64,000 bases of DNA, taken from contig CM060987.1 of the NCBI GenBank assembly GCA_030765065.1, positions 74,348,557 through 74,412,556 on the forward strand, in the 5' to 3' direction. Shown here one piece after another: positions 10,547 through 23,504 of the stretch. Every line of letters begins with the position of its first letter. Position 1 is the first letter of the stretch. The position numbers and the translations under genes are program-made. Source of the stretch: Deroplatys truncata. Lineage: Eukaryota > Arthropoda > Insecta > Mantodea > Mantidae. The notes beneath the pieces are model-generated. The model searched no databases and had not been told where the DNA came from. It was given only the letters and a program-made list of their open reading frames with translations.

Positions 10547-12026
10547 CATGCTCAAGAAAATTAGAGGAACACGTGTTTATATCAAAGTCCAAAATAAAAT
10601 AGTGAGACAATGTAAATTTTGACTGTTATATATTATCTTTTGAAGTATTGCTTAAAACTATGATAAAGTTCTTCTAAAACTTTGTTAGTTTTTCCCAGAA
10701 TAAATTAGTGATGTTGAAAAATCGTTGAAATCAAAGTGAGTGCTGTTTGGTTTATTGAATTATTATTTTTTAAAAACAGGTTTTAACAGTAATCTGTGGT
10801 CGGAAATTGTTATTTTGCATTCTGTGAAGTTAAATACAGAGCAATGAGACATCTGAATGAAACATCAGTTGCACAAGCAGTTATGTGGCTTGAAGATGGC
10901 TATTCGATTTGCTTTGTCTCCAGGATTCTTCATGTCAGCGTTTCTGTCATCCATAGAGCTTGGATAGAGACAGATGGATTCAAGAGGCAACCTGGACAAG
11001 CATGTAAGAAGAAGACAACAGAGGTACAGAATAGATATCTTGTATATTAGCTTTGTGCAGATGCAAATCTACAAAAGATATATGAACAACAACTGGGATT
11101 GTGATTTCTGATCAGGTTGTAAGAAACAGGCTGAGAAATGCAGGTTGAGGTCTAGAATCCCCTTCAAAGCCCCTTGTTTGACACATTCAGTGCAAAGAAG
11201 TCCAGCTGAGATTTGCTCAGTATCATCTCAACTGGCAGCTCCACCAACGGAAGGCTGTTCTCTTCATAGACGGGTCAAGGTTTAGTTTGATGGCTTGTGA
11301 TGATCTTACACATATATGGAGATGTCCTGGTGAACATCTTGCTCCAGCCACTATTATTGAACATGGCAGATTTGGAGGCGGTTCAGTTATGGTTCGGAAT
11401 GGCATTACTATTGAGTCTTGGACAGAGGTTGTTGTCGCTTAGCGCATGAATGCTGATATTTACATTTACAATATTATCCTTCAACATGTCATATCCTTTA
11501 CTTATGGCATGGACCCTAATTTTCTTCTAATGCACAATAATGCTAAACCACCTACAGCACGGAATACCAAAGATGTCCTATAAGAATGTCAGATTTGGAT
11601 AATGGACTGACCTGCACATAGTGCTGACCTCAGTCTGATTGAGCATCTGTGGAATAAGCTGGAAAAACTTGTTAGCGAGCAGCCTGCTGTGCCACAGAAC
11701 CTGGGAGAACTCTCTAATGCACTCACTGAAGAATGGGAGAAAATCCCAAATTGTTATTAGGAGGCCTGGTGCAAAGCATGCCATGTAGGTGTTACGCATT
11801 ATTGCAGTTCATGGAGGACACACTAGGTACTGAGTGTTGAAATAACCATGGAAACATTGATTAGTAAACAAGGTCATCTTGTATTTCCACTTTGTTTTTT
11901 GTATCAGTCAATAATTTTACACAATTCTTCAATCTATAATTACAAACTGCCATAAATTAAATTGTATCAATATTTATTTTGGGAATTTGGTTTAAACATG
12001 TCTTCCTCTAATTTTTATGAGCAGTG
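10547..12026 (+). mobile_element. Tc1-like element with both terminal inverted repeats
   Basis: The ends are flanked by TA (10545-10546 and 12027-12028). The left end CTCAAGAAAATTAGAGGAAC and the inverted right end CTCATAAAAATTAGAGGAAG match over about 30 bp. Between them a Tc1 transposase reads on the + strand in broken frames: a helix-turn-helix region at 10839-11050 (ETSVAQAVMWLEDGYS, then SVSVIHRAW, then KKKTTEVQNRYLV), a middle with the GGxxMVWxG-like box, and the end SLIEHLWNKLEK...HGGHTRY. Many stops and frameshifts make it inactive. Length (1480 bp) is normal for the family. Confidence 0.85.
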
Positions 12027-12955
12027 TATTATGAAATGCCATCATTTTTCCAAAATTTGTTGGTAATGCTGTTGAACTGTTGTGGTGTAGATTTAACTTA
12101 TAGAACAAGAATCACCTCAAAGTAGGACAATACTGACTTGCATTACAGCCAAACACAAAGTCAGTATATCCAAGTTGTCCTCTACAAGTATCGCTTATGT
12201 GACACTGTATTGCAGGCTTGTTTTATTTATTTATTTATTTATTTACTTACTTATTTGTGCTAGCAATCTTCCTTAGAATATGGCTATACATCAGCCCAAG
12301 CTGTTATCTTGCCATATTCTACCCATATTACACTCTTTTATTATAACATAAAAATGATGATGATGATGATAATAATAATAAAAAATAATAGTAATGATAC
12401 GAAAATAATAATCTTATAATACTAATATAATAATATAATAATAATAATAATAATAATAATATAATTACATAACTTATCACATGATGAAACTAATTTACAT
12501 CTCTTTTTATTGTCCGTTTGCTTTATACATAATGCAAGAAGTTGATGGCTGTCCTAGCTGCTTGTATTTTACAACAGTAGTGCTCCAGAATGACAGGAGA
12601 CACTTCACAGTGTTACTCTATTAATTTTGATAAGTTACTCTGTAGGGCATAAAAACATATCATAGAAAGGCTGCTGAACACAACCAGAACCAGCTAGAAA
12701 CAATGAGGAATCTTAGCACAACTATAGAATGTGTGTTCCCTTTCCGACGTTTTTGTCAAACCTGCTTCATAAACTTCCATTATACCTCACAGAATCAATT
12801 TGTAGAAGCTTAAGCCATGTTGGCGGATTTCACATTTTTCTTGTTTATCTCTGTACAATTAGTACACTTTAAAAGCAGTTTTAAATTATTGTATTTATAT
12901 ACATTAAAGAGACAGGTTCAACCATGGATAGAGGAACCAAATGAGTTGATGTTTA
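12027..12955. other. spacer with simple repeats
   Basis: It contains a (TTTA)n run at about 12218-12256, which may be the tail of an inverted LINE or SINE ending in GCTAGCACAAATAA, and (ATG)n/(AAT)n runs at 12354-12470. No gene recognised. Confidence 0.5.
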
Positions 12956-13195
12956 CAGGGAGTTTACTATATGCTGGCTCTGAAATTCTACATCCTTTCC
13001 ATGACATCAAAAGAAACAACTGTTGTTGACAGCATTTCAAAAATGACAAAGTATTGAAAAATGAAGAGGACTTCAAGCTAAACATTATAGCATTATGTAT
13101 CTTAAACATATGGTATTTTAATTAAAATCTTTAGAGGCATTTTTTGGAAAATAAAAAATAATGAACATTTTTCCATGTAAAGGATAGTTTTGAGG
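12956..13195 (-). mobile_element. repeat H, diverged fragment
   Basis: Inverted blocks of repeat H follow in order: TATGCTGGCTCTGAAATTCT, CCATGACATCAAAAGAAAC, GAAGAGGACTTC, TTAAACATATGGTATTTTAA and CCATGTAAAGGATAGTTTTG. Both ends are missing. Confidence 0.65.
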
Positions 13196-13456
13196 AGTGC
13201 AAATGCCTGTCGATTGAGGTAAATAATAAAAGTAGCAGTACCAGCTTTGAACAGAATTTTAAAAGCTTGCTTTTAAATAATCTTGTATATAATATTAATG
13301 ATTTTCTTAACTAGTCACTATAATTAATTTATATTGTTATTTTAATCTTGTTTTTCTGTTCATGTTTTTGACAAAGATGGTAAATACTGCTTCTTGTAAC
13401 CAACTTAGCACTCTAAATTGTTACTTAGTCTGGGTAATAAACATGGCTTATTACCA

Positions 13457-13484
13457 CCACAACCACGACCACCACCACCACCAC

Positions 13485-13553
<69 letters not shown>
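13457..13553 (+). repeat. (CCA)n then (TTA)n microsatellite
   Basis: A short CCACCA run passes into about 24 TTA units. It gives rise to a meaningless His/Tyr-rich frame. Confidence 0.95.
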
Positions 13554-13554
<1 letters not shown>

Positions 13555-13654
13555 GAATAGCAGTAGCAAAAGACAAACATTATGCTTTATCAGTATTACC
13601 TTCTAAAAGACAAAACAACTTTAAAAAGAATAATACTTTCTCTAGCACCTATTT

Positions 13655-14369
13655 ACAGTCGGTGGAGAAAGTATTGCATTCCATAAAAAAATTTAATATC
13701 AAGATTTCACTGGAAATGCATGTTATGAGTTCCCTAAATACAAAAGAGGCATTTTGTGAGAGCGAGAGTGGTGAAAAAAAATCCCCCAATAGTGAACTAG
13801 CCTTAGTATGGAAAAAATTTCATTATTTTTTTATTTTCTCAAAAATGGCTATAAATTTTTAATTAAAATACCTTGTGTTTAAGTATTTACAAGCTTTAAT
13901 AACAAGTATATCTTGAATTGTCTGAGAATAGCTTGTGAAGTTCATTTAATTCGGAATGCATTTTGTATAATTTAGTATAATGGTAAACCACAAGAGAGAG
14001 ACAAAATCTTCACTGCACAAAAAATGTTGATATCTTTAAAGCACACAAAAAGGTTTTCGAATAACTTCAGTTACAACATCAAGCATTTCTGAGATGTTCA
14101 GTGTTACTGGTTTGAAAAGTTGAATATTTGTCATGAAGTGATGATACTATTTAGTTCCTTGTTTTTAAAAATGTCACTGTCGCTTCAGCCTCCTATATTA
14201 CCTTTGTATCTGCAACAAAATGTCTAATAAAACTATTTCTACTATTGTTTATCTTGATTAAATGAAGTATATAGAAAAATAAAGTTTTTTACGAATAGTT
14301 TGTGGAAGAAGTATGAAAATAAGCAATAGTGGGTAAGGAAAGCCATGCATATGTAACACATCAGATTTT
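13655..14369 (+). mobile_element. repeat H, diverged copy
   Basis: It starts at GGAGAAAGTATTGCATTCCA and ends at CATATGTAACACATCAGATT. The start inverted repeat is lost and the internal microsatellite is reduced to GAGAGCGAGAG. Sequence drift is high, so this is an old copy. Confidence 0.7.
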
Positions 14370-15063
14370 CTTTTATTCTTGTTTCCTTCTTTTACATCAC
14401 ATCTTTTCTTCCACATACTCATAATTTCTGATTATAATGTATTGTCCTCATTATCAGAATGAAATTATTGTCCATGAAGCTATTACCTCACTTTTCATAA
14501 AATGAGCAAATGAATTTACTTATACACTTCCTTTACAAAACTTTTTACAATGTTTCATTTATGTAATCTAAACTGTATACAATTATTGATTGATCTTGTT
14601 GCTACCTTGGCTTGTGTGGCACCAGGCTGTTAGCCCCACCAGGTAGCTCTTGTCGTTCCTTCCCCTTATCTCAATTATCCCCTTCTCTCCATAAAATAAA
14701 ATAATCATTGGGAATCATTTCTATAAATAAAGTTATATATGCACTGGTGTTTTAGCCAGCTGAGGGCAAGTGTATGGCCTGGCAGTTGACACATGCTGCC
14801 TGAAGTGAAGGACAGGTTGCTGATTAATGAAACAGCATTGCTGTACAGGCACTCATATCTTTAGCTTTGAACAACTCTCACTCAGACAGGTACAAACCCA
14901 TCCCCCTAGATAAAACCCTATGAACATACTGTCATGGCATACTACCGTTTTGCTTCTTTCTGCACTTTGGGAAGTGGTTGTGAGTCCTGTTTCATATTGT
15001 TGATATTACTCGCATTTTGTGAATATGCCAAAGCATAGCTGCATGACTTCTGCATTGTTGCTC
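14370..15063. other. spacer, nothing recognised
   Basis: No gene or clear repeat. A stretch at 14620-14690 (GCACCAGGCTGTTAGCCCCA) is richer in GC and may be a decayed SINE, but this is not supported further. Confidence 0.4.
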
Positions 15064-17090
15064 TGTGATTGAGTTGAATGAATAAATGAATAAACTTTAT
15101 TTGTACATTTTTTTTATACACAATCCTTTTTATAATATTCCACTTATAAACTAACTTAACCTATGTACAAATTTTCTTGCCAGCTATGTTCTACCTATAT
15201 TGCTCATTTTGCCTGGCACCCTGGCCTTATAGCTCAGCTGAGCAGCCCTTGCTACCCTTAATCACCTATGATCCATCCTCTCCCTCCTCCGTTTGCCCTT
15301 TTACTAATCCATTTCTCCTTTACTTTCTTTAAGAACTCCCCCATATTCTTATTTTTCTTTTCTTCTTTTCTTGTTAACATTTTAAGTGCTACTATTTTTC
15401 CATCCATTTTTTCCCATTTTTCCTCCCATACATTTTGTCTCAATTCTGCTAATTCTTTGCATTCTGTCATATAATGTTCTGTGCTTTCATTACCTCCACA
15501 TAGTTAATAAATTCCGCTTTTTCTGCCTCTTACTGTTATCCAGAAGCCGTTGCTATTTCTTTCTCCTGCTCTCCAAATATCGCCCATTCCTATCTTCTCC
15601 ATAATTTTTTCTATCCCGATCCACCAGCTATTTTTATTTTTTGTACTCTTTTGTTGTTCCATACATATCTTTAAAATTTCCCCTTCATCTTTTTTCAGGC
15701 ATCTAAACCAAAATTTCAATATCCTTTCTGCATCACTCCCTTTCTTCTTGTTCTTCCTAATTCCAGTAATGCTGCTTCCCCTGGTGCTGATCTTGGTAAC
15801 CCCAATAGCTCTTTACAGAACGTTCTAAAGCTCTGGTCTATTTTTCTGCTTCATTCAGATCCTCCCACCCCAAATTTCAACTTCATATAGCATTCTTGCT
15901 TCTCCAATGCCTCATACATTCTTTCTATCCATTTAGTCGGCATTTCTAATTTGCATTTGCACATCCTTGCTCCTGTCATTGCTGCCTTTCCTTAACCTTC
16001 CTGCTATGTGCCACCTGCTCATCCACACCCCCAAATAATCAAACTCCTTGACAGCTTGTAACTTCAAAACCCCCATCTGCCATTTCTCTTCTTTTTTAGT
16101 TTACTTCCTCTTTTAAATACCATAACTTTTTTTATTCTTCACAGAATTCATGTATTCCGTTGATTGCTTCCTGTAGCCCAATTACTGTTATAGCCCCACC
16201 CATAAGATCATCCGTGTATAGTAAACCTGGTATCTCTCTATTTGCTATTATGGGAAGTGCAGGTTTTTTTCTTTCACTCTTTCTAATATGTCATCTATGA
16301 ATATATTAAATAATATAGGGCTCAATTTGTACCCTTGTCTTAATCCTATTTTTTGCTCGGTTATTTCTGTAATTCCATTCTTTTAACGTCTTATACAAAA
16401 TTTTATATCTTTATAAATCTTCTAACATTTTTGCTTACCGCTTTCTTTCTTAATTTATAAGCTAATGCTCCTCTATTTATTGTATCAAATGCTTTTTCAA
16501 AATCTGCAAAAAACATGTATATCCTTTCTCTTTTCCTGCTCAGATTCTTATCTATTATAGTCTTTATTATAAATGCATTATCTATTGTTTGTTTATCTTT
16601 CCTAAATCCTGCTTGATATTCTGACAGTTTCCCTTCCTCCTCCTCCAGCCATTTACGTAATCTGTCGGCTACTATACCTATGTATATTTTCCCCAATATT
16701 GATAATAAACTTATTCCCCTATAGTTCTCAGTTCTATTTGCTCCTCCCTTCCCTTTGTAGATTGGTACCACCATACTTATTTTCCAACATTCTGGCACAT
16801 CATTCTTTTCTTTAATTTTCTTTAATAATTTTGTCATCACTTTTAAACCATTTTGAATTTCCCCATACATTTTCCAAAATTGCCTTGGTATTCCATCTAT
16901 TCCTACTGCTTTTCCTTTTTTTATACTCCTTATTTGCTGGTTAACTTCCAGCTCCATGATTTTACCCTCTAATTTTTCATTGAATATTCCTCCTTGTCCT
17001 ACCTCTTTTGGATCTAACTTTACTCTCTTCCCTTCTCCAGTTAGCCTTCTAAATTACCTATCCATTCACTCGGTGTAGTGTGATTGAGTT
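15064..17090 (-). mobile_element. 5'-truncated LINE with perfect 12-bp target duplication
   Basis: The insertion (15076-17078, 2.0 kb) is flanked by TGTGATTGAGTT at 15064-15075 and 17079-17090. Read on the minus strand it opens inside a reverse transcriptase and ends in AATAAAGTTTATTCATTTAT followed by a short TTCA-type tail. Reverse transcriptase boxes seen are GKAVGIDGIPRQFWK, VVPIYKGKG, ENYRGISLLSILGKIY, LSEYQAGFRKDKQTIDNAF and FFADFEKAFDTI (16403-16957), then LLYTDDLMGGAI and a C-terminal knuckle LCGGNESTEHYMTEC. Stops and frameshifts after 16403 kill the frame. The clade is I/R1/LOA-like by eye; a tree would be needed to name it. The perfect target duplication suggests a fairly young insertion. 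Confidence 0.85.
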
Positions 17091-17358
17091 AAAAAGTCAT
17101 CTTGACACAAGCTATTCTACACTTCTGTTGATGATGAAGCATCATACTTATGATGTCTTTCTGTTACCCTTCGTAATTTCAACTCCCACATTTTCAATCA
17201 GTGTCATCAAAGCTTGGCTGCCGTTCATATAGACTAGTGTTTAGTTTCATTATTGTGAAGGGATAATGGACTTCAATGGAGCATTGTTTGGAGAGACATT
17301 AGGTAATGATGCATGGCAGCTTGTGGTACTGTTGAGGTTATGAATATGATTCTTGTTT
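17091..17358. other. spacer, nothing recognised
   Basis: About 270 bp between a LINE and an old repeat H copy, without a recognised feature. Confidence 0.4.
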
Positions 17359-19003
17359 ACTTTCTCTGCTGCTTACCCATAGTAAGTAGAGGAAGTATTG
17401 CATTTCTCCCAAAAATCTGATTCTGAAATTTCACCAGAAGTATGCATTTTTAGGCTCCCTGAATAAAAAAAAAAATCTGATGTTTTACACTCACATGACT
17501 TTCTCTACTCTTGTACAAACTATTTTTACAAGCACTTATTCTCCATATGCTTCATGTTAATCGCGATATTAATCATATTGCTAATTTTGTTGTAGATACA
17601 AGGGGAATTGGTAGGCTTTAAGCGATAGTCAAATATTTTAAGAGCTGGTTGCTATGTCGAGTATTCCATTCTCTTTGCATTACCAGGACAAAAAAAAATG
17701 AATAACGAATTCCCATTTGAGAAAAAGTATAAGTATTGGAAAATTTAAGGGAATAACAAGCAATATCTCGAAAATGGTTCACTCAACAAAACAATGTATA
17801 TGACATAAATTGTGTATTTTAACGCGATCTACATTTTTTGTATAGTAAAATTTTGTCTATCTCTTATGGTTTACCAGTTATGCAAAAGTCATTCACAATG
17901 AAGAATACTTTTGGAGACATTCCCAGAAAATTTGAGATATACATTTCATTTGCCATGAAAATATATTAAACATATGATATTGTAATCAAAAACGTTAGAG
18001 CCATTTTTGAGAAAATTAAAATTTTCGAAAAATGTTCCATGTAAAGGGTAATCTGGGGTGTGGGGATTTTCTTGAAAACCCTCGTGTCGCATCTATGGAA
18101 GATATTGAACCTAAATACCAAGTTTGGTGTTTATCCGACTGTTCGTTTCTGAGTTATGCTGTTCACAGGCATACACACGGACATGTTTCTAAAAATGCTT
18201 TTTTTGGATTCAGGGGGCCTCAAAACATGCACTTCCGATGAAATCTCTGTATCAGATTTTGGGGGGGGAATACAATACTTCCCCTACTTATCATACGTAG
18301 TAGAGAAAGTAAAAAGAGTTCTAGAAAAAGGTCTGTGTGTGTCAGTCTATGAGTAGCTCAAAAATGATAAGTCTTTAAAATAGCAAACTTGGAATTTAAG
18401 TTCATCTTCTAAGGATGCAACACAAAGAGTTTAAAAAGAAAATCCTCCCACCACAATCTACCCTTCACATGGAAAAATTTTTGTTATCTTTTGTTTTCCC
18501 AAAAAGAGTTCTAAATATTTGATCAAAATATGATATGTTAAAGATATTTGCAATCCAAATAAAATGTATATCTTAAATTTTCTGTGAATGACTTGTTTAA
18601 TTGGTAAACCGTAAGAGATAGACAAAATCTTACTACACAAAAGCTGTAGATCTCGTTAATGCGTACGATTTATGTCAGACTTTTTTAGCATTAACCATTT
18701 GCAAGATATTCTTTATTTTAGGATTGAGTACTTATATTTTTTACAAGTGGTAAGTTGGTATTCATTTTTTCTTGTGGTTGTACAAGGAGTAGGGAATATC
18801 AAAGCATCACATAGGAATCTACCTTTTAAAAATCTGACTAATGCTGTAGCGTGCTGTTTCCTTCTTATAGTTACAGTGAACGCATAACGTGTAATGAAAG
18901 TTTATCTCAATGAACAAGAAGTAGGCAAAGGAAGAAGAAGAAGAAGCTTTTGTAAGAATAGTTTGAAAAAGAGTGATTATAAGTCATGTGAATGTGACAT
19001 AGA
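17359..19003 (+). mobile_element. repeat H, older copy split by a younger inverted copy
   Basis: The 5' part (17359-17466, from ACTTTCTCTGCTGCTTACCC) and the rest (18311-19003, from AAAAAGAGTTCTAGAAAAAG to the CATGTGAATGTGACA hairpin side) are two halves of one + copy. An inverted copy sits between them in the A run that follows CCCTGAAT. The older copy has a decayed start repeat and a short TGTGTGTG tract. Confidence 0.75.
17466..18310 (-). mobile_element. repeat H, copy nested in an older copy
   Basis: It reads on the minus strand from ACTTTCTCTACTACG (right edge) to the hairpin and CATCAGATTTTT (left edge). Both 12-bp inverted repeats are present. Its microsatellite is very short (ACACACGG), in contrast to the long tracts of other copies. 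Confidence 0.8.
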
Positions 19004-19769
19004 TTACTTTGCTATTGAAAACAATAACATAATTTCTGAATCTCAACATGGCTTTAGCACAAAAAATCAACTGAAACTGCAATTTACTAATTTTTAAATG
19101 GTGTTTTAACAGCAGTAGACAGTAAGCAAAAATCTGTGGGCATGTTCTTAGATTTAAGCAAAGTGTTTGATACTGTAGATCATCAAATTCCCCTAAACAA
19201 ATTATTCACTTGTAGCATCAGGGCACTGATTTTAATTGGTTTGCATCATATCTCCCAAATGAAACCAAATAACAGAATTAACATATGTAAACTATAACGC
19301 TAACTTGGGCACAAAAATTTACTCGGATACACTTGATATAAAACATGGAGTTCTCCAAGGTTGTATTTTAGACCTGTTTCTCTTTATCAAATATATAAAT
19401 GATATAAAAAGTAAAATCCAAACTCACAATACAGTATTATTTGCAGGTGACACCAATTTATTAATAATGGGAAAAACTAACACATTAAATCTCTCATTAC
19501 AAAGTGCTAGTAACAACCTGATGTCATAGGTAAACACTGAAAAAATTATTTGTCTTAACTTTCATATTATGAAAAATGAAAATGAACATAACCCGGTAAT
19601 AAAAGTTGATAACACAATAGCCTACAAGATAGAAACAAACTTCCTTGATACATATGGATACAGGATAATCTGAAATGGAAAATGCATGTGGACTATCTTT
19701 CAAGTAAATTAAGTAGAAACATATTTGCCCTGAGAAGGTTAGTCCAAAATGTTAGCCTCGCAGTAGTAA

Positions 19770-20659
19770 AAAAAATCTGATGTGTTACACTCACATGACT
19801 TTCTCTACTCTTGTACAAACTATTTTTAAAAACGCTTATTCTCCATATGCTTCATGTTAATCGAGATATCGAGATGTCAATCTTATTGATAATTTTCTTG
19901 TAGATGCAAGGGGAATATGGTAGGTTTTAAGCGATAGTCAAATATTTTAACGCTGGTTGCTATGTGACGCATTCCATTCTCTTTGCATGTCCAGGACATA
20001 AAAAAATGAATATCGCATTTGAGAAAAAGTATAAGTATTGGAAAATTTAAGGAAATAACAAGCAATATCTCGAAAACGGTTCACTCAACAAAAGAAATGT
20101 ATATGACATAAGTTGTGTATTTTATCGCGATCTACATTTTTTGTGTAGTAAAATTTTGTCTATCTCTTATGGTTTACAAGTTATGCCAAAGTCGTTCACA
20201 ATGAAGAATACTTTTGGAGACATTCCCAGAAAATTCGAGATATACATTTCATTTCTCATGACATTACCCTAAACATATGATATTTTCATCAAAATCGTTA
20301 GAGCCATTTTTGAGAAAATTAAAATTTTCGAAAAATCTTCCATGTAAAGGGTAGTCTGGGGTGGGGGGATTTTCTTGAAAACCTTCGTGTCGCATCTCTG
20401 GAAGATACTGAACCTAAATACCAAGTTTGGTGCTTATCCGATTGTTCGTTTTTGAGTTATGCTGTTCACAGACACACACACACAGACACACACACACACA
20501 CAGACACACACACAGACACACACACGGACGACATGTTTCCAGAAATGCTTTTTTTGGATTCAGGAGGTCTCAAAACGTGTATTTCCGGTGAAATCTCGGT
20601 ATCGAATTTTTGGGTGGAATGCAATACTTCCCCTACTTACTATACGTAGTAGAGAAAGT
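19770..20659 (-). mobile_element. repeat H, copy inserted in the LINE
   Basis: It reads on the minus strand from the ACTTTCTCTACTACGTATAG edge at 20659 to CACATCAGATTTTT at 19770. The internal (CA)n(GACA)n tract is at about 20469-20523. The flanks are the LINE codons for SLAVV and IAYFAHIHS, so the insertion point is exact to within the A run. Confidence 0.85.
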
Positions 20660-20973
20660 AATAGCTTATTTTGCTCATATACATTCCATAATAAAATACG
20701 ACATAATATTTTGGGGTAATTCACCAGAGGCCAAAACAATATTTATTAAGCAGAAACAAGCTCTCCGAACAATATTTGATGCGAAAAGATTATGTGCATG
20801 TAGGCCATTATTCCAAAAACCAGTATACTTCCATTGGCATGTATATGTATATTGGAATTAGTGCTATTTGCGAAAAAAAATGGTTGTCATTTTCAAACAC
20901 AATAATATACATAAACATCTCACTAGTAATATGAATAACATACATTTAATTTCCTCCAGAACAAATGTATGTA

Positions 20974-21840
20974 AAAAAATCTGATGTGTTACACTCACAT
21001 GACTTTCTCTACTCTTGTACACACTATTTTTACAAATGCCTATTCTCCATATGCTTCATGTTAATCGAGATATCGAGATGTCAATCTTATTGGTAATTTT
21101 CTTGTAGATGCAAGGGAAATATGGTAGCTTTTAAGCGATAGTCAAATATTTTAACGCTGGTTGCTATGTGGCGCATTCCATTCTCTTTGCATGTCCAGGA
21201 CATAAAAAGAATGAATAACGAATTTGAGAAAAAGTATAAGTATTGGAAAATTTAAGTAAATAAGCAATATCTCAAAAACGGTTCACTCAACAAAAGAAAT
21301 GTATATGACATAAGTTGTGTATTTTAACGCGATCTACATTTTTTGTGTAGTAAAATTTTGTCTATCTCTTATGGTTTACCAGTTATGCAAAAGTCGTTCA
21401 CAATGAATACGTTTGGAGACATTCCCAGAAAATTCGAGATATACATTTCATTTCTCATGACATCTTAAACATATGATATTTTCATCAAAATCGTTAGAGC
21501 CATTTTTGAGAAAATTAAAATTTTCGAAAAATCTTCCATGTAAAGGGTAGTCTGGAGTGGGGGGATTTTCTTGAAAACCTTCGTGTCGCATCTCTGGAAG
21601 ATACTGAACCTAAATACCAAGTTTGGTGCTTATCCGACTGTTCGTTTTTGAGTTATGCTGTTCACAGACACACAGACAGACACACAGACACACAGACAGA
21701 CACACACACGGACATGTTTCCAAAAATGCTTTTTTTGGATTCAGGAGGTCTCAAAACATGTATTTCCGGTGAAATCTCGGTATCGAATTTTTGGGTGGAA
21801 TGCAATACTTCCCCTACTTACTATACGTAGTAGAGAAAGT
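20974..21840 (-). mobile_element. repeat H, first of a tandem pair in the LINE
   Basis: Full-length inverted copy with both 12-bp inverted repeats and the terminal hairpin. Its microsatellite is a mix of CACAGACA units (21667-21710). It abuts the next copy through a shared A run. Confidence 0.85.
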
Positions 21841-22694
21841 AAAAAATGTGATGTGTTACAGTCACATGACTTTCTCTACTCTTGTACAAACTATTTTCAC
21901 AAACGCTTATTCTCCATATGCTTCATGTTAATTCAGATATCGAGATGTCAATCTTATTGCTAATTTTCTTGTAGATGCAAGGGGAATATGGTAGGTTGTA
22001 AGCGATAGTCAAGTCTTTTAAGCGCTGGTTGCTATGTGGCGCATTCCATTCTCTTTGCATGTCCAGGACATAAATAAAATGAATAACGAATTTGAGAAAA
22101 AGTATAAGTATTGGAAAATTTAAGGGAATAACAAGCAATATCTCGAAAATGGTTCACTCAACAACAAAAATGTATATGACATAAATTGTGTATTTTAATG
22201 TGATCTACATTTTTTGTGTAGTAAAATTTTGTCTTATCTCATATGGTTTACCAGTTATGCAAAAGTCGTTCACAATGAAGAATACTTTTAGAGACATTCC
22301 CAGAAAATTTGAGATATACATTTCATTTGTCATGAAAATATCTTAAACATATGATATTTTAATCAAAATTGTTAGAGCCATTTTTGAGAAAATTAAAATT
22401 TTCGAAAAATGTTCCATGTAAAGGGTAATCTGGGGTAGGGGGGATTTTCTTGAAAACCTTCATGTCGCATCTCTGGAAGATACTGAACCTAAATACCAAG
22501 TTTGGTGTCTATCCGACTGTTCGTTTCTGAGTTATGCTGTTCACAGACACACACATGGACATGTTTCTAAAAATGCTTTTTTTTTTTGTTGGATTCAGGG
22601 GGTCACAAAACATGTATTTCCGGTGAAATCTCAGTATCAAATTTTTGGGTGGAATACAATACTTCCCCTACTTACTATACGTAGTAGAGAAAGT
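21841..22694 (-). mobile_element. repeat H, second of a tandem pair in the LINE
   Basis: Full-length inverted copy directly following another. Its start (AAAAAATGTGATGTGTTACA) has one change from the others and its microsatellite is short (GACACACACATGG). Right of it the LINE resumes with AAAAAGGAGTTCAGCATTC. Confidence 0.85.
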
Positions 22695-23005
22695 AAAAAG
22701 GAGTTCAGCATTCTAGGTTACACATCTATAACTCTCTCCCTAATTCTATAAAAGCAACAGAAAAGTATAATATATTTAAATCAAGAGTGAAGTATTTCTT
22801 TCAGGAACACTGCTTTTACACTTTGGATGAGTTTTTAGAATTTAATAAATATCTGTTTGTGTTGCTTATTAGCTTTATACTTGTATATTTGATAACTGTG
22901 TATAGTAATATGATAATTTGTAAATATGTTTATTAGCTTGACGCATCCTGTATTAAAGTAAAATATACGGATTGATTGAGAGGATGAATAAATTGAATTG
23001 AATAT

Positions 23006-23504
23006 CAGGCCTTTTTAAAATAGCATTTCTTTATATCGGTAAGAAATTGCCTGATGGAAATTTTCATATGGTTGATAGCTTTAAAAAAATGTTTACAAAA
23101 ATAGTGCTTAAATATGTAAATAATGAAACAAGACAGCACCATGTCAGTCCAGTATTCTATTATGTGCACTTTGGAGTGCATTCTGGAAATTTTGGGGCCT
23201 GTGTCCCTATTTTTGTGGGAGAAGAGATACAAAATGGGGAAAATAGCAACAAAATGGTAGCGAGAAAAATGAACAAAGTTTGTGTTGAAAAATTATTTAA
23301 CCAGCACAGAGCTTTCAAATAATATGTATGGATTCATCCATCCTAGGGGAATAACATTTTCCAGAAATGCAGTTTGGAGTGCAGTTGCCACAATTGAAAT
23401 TTTTACACAAAGGAAATCTTTAAATAAGTGTGCAGCGCATCAACTAATTGTGATTAGAAGACCAGCTCTCAGTCTGCTTGTGCAGAGATTTTAATTTATT
23501 TATG
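23006..23504. other. spacer, nothing recognised
   Basis: A 91-codon + frame at 23047-23322 has no recognised motif, no splice context and average base composition. No support for a gene. Confidence 0.4.

Larger units (their letters stand above)
19004..23005 (+). mobile_element. Jockey/CR1-like LINE split by three repeat H copies
   Basis: LINE sequence lies at 19004-19769, 20660-20974 and 22695-23005. The first part has ISESQHGFSTKNQL, GMFLDLSKVFDTVDHQ, LGTKIYSDTLDIKHGVLQGC and VLFAGDTNLLIM (reverse transcriptase boxes; the YADD box is FAGD). The second has YFAHIHSIIKYDIIFWGNS and QKQALRTIFDAK, and the third GVQHSRLHIYNSLPNSIK and FFQEHCFYTLDEFL, both typical C-terminal blocks. It ends with TGACGCATCCTGTAT and an AATAAATTGAATTGAAT tail. 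The frame is broken in several places besides the insertions. The three parts join in the correct order, which fixes the edges of the inserted repeats. Confidence 0.85.

Noticed and set aside
13362..13862. 166-codon frame with a His/Tyr run
   Set aside because: It is produced by the (CCA)n/(TTA)n microsatellite and repeat H; no gene support.
23047..23322. 91-codon + frame as a gene
   Set aside because: No motif or context; flanked by a LINE end and a repeat H copy.
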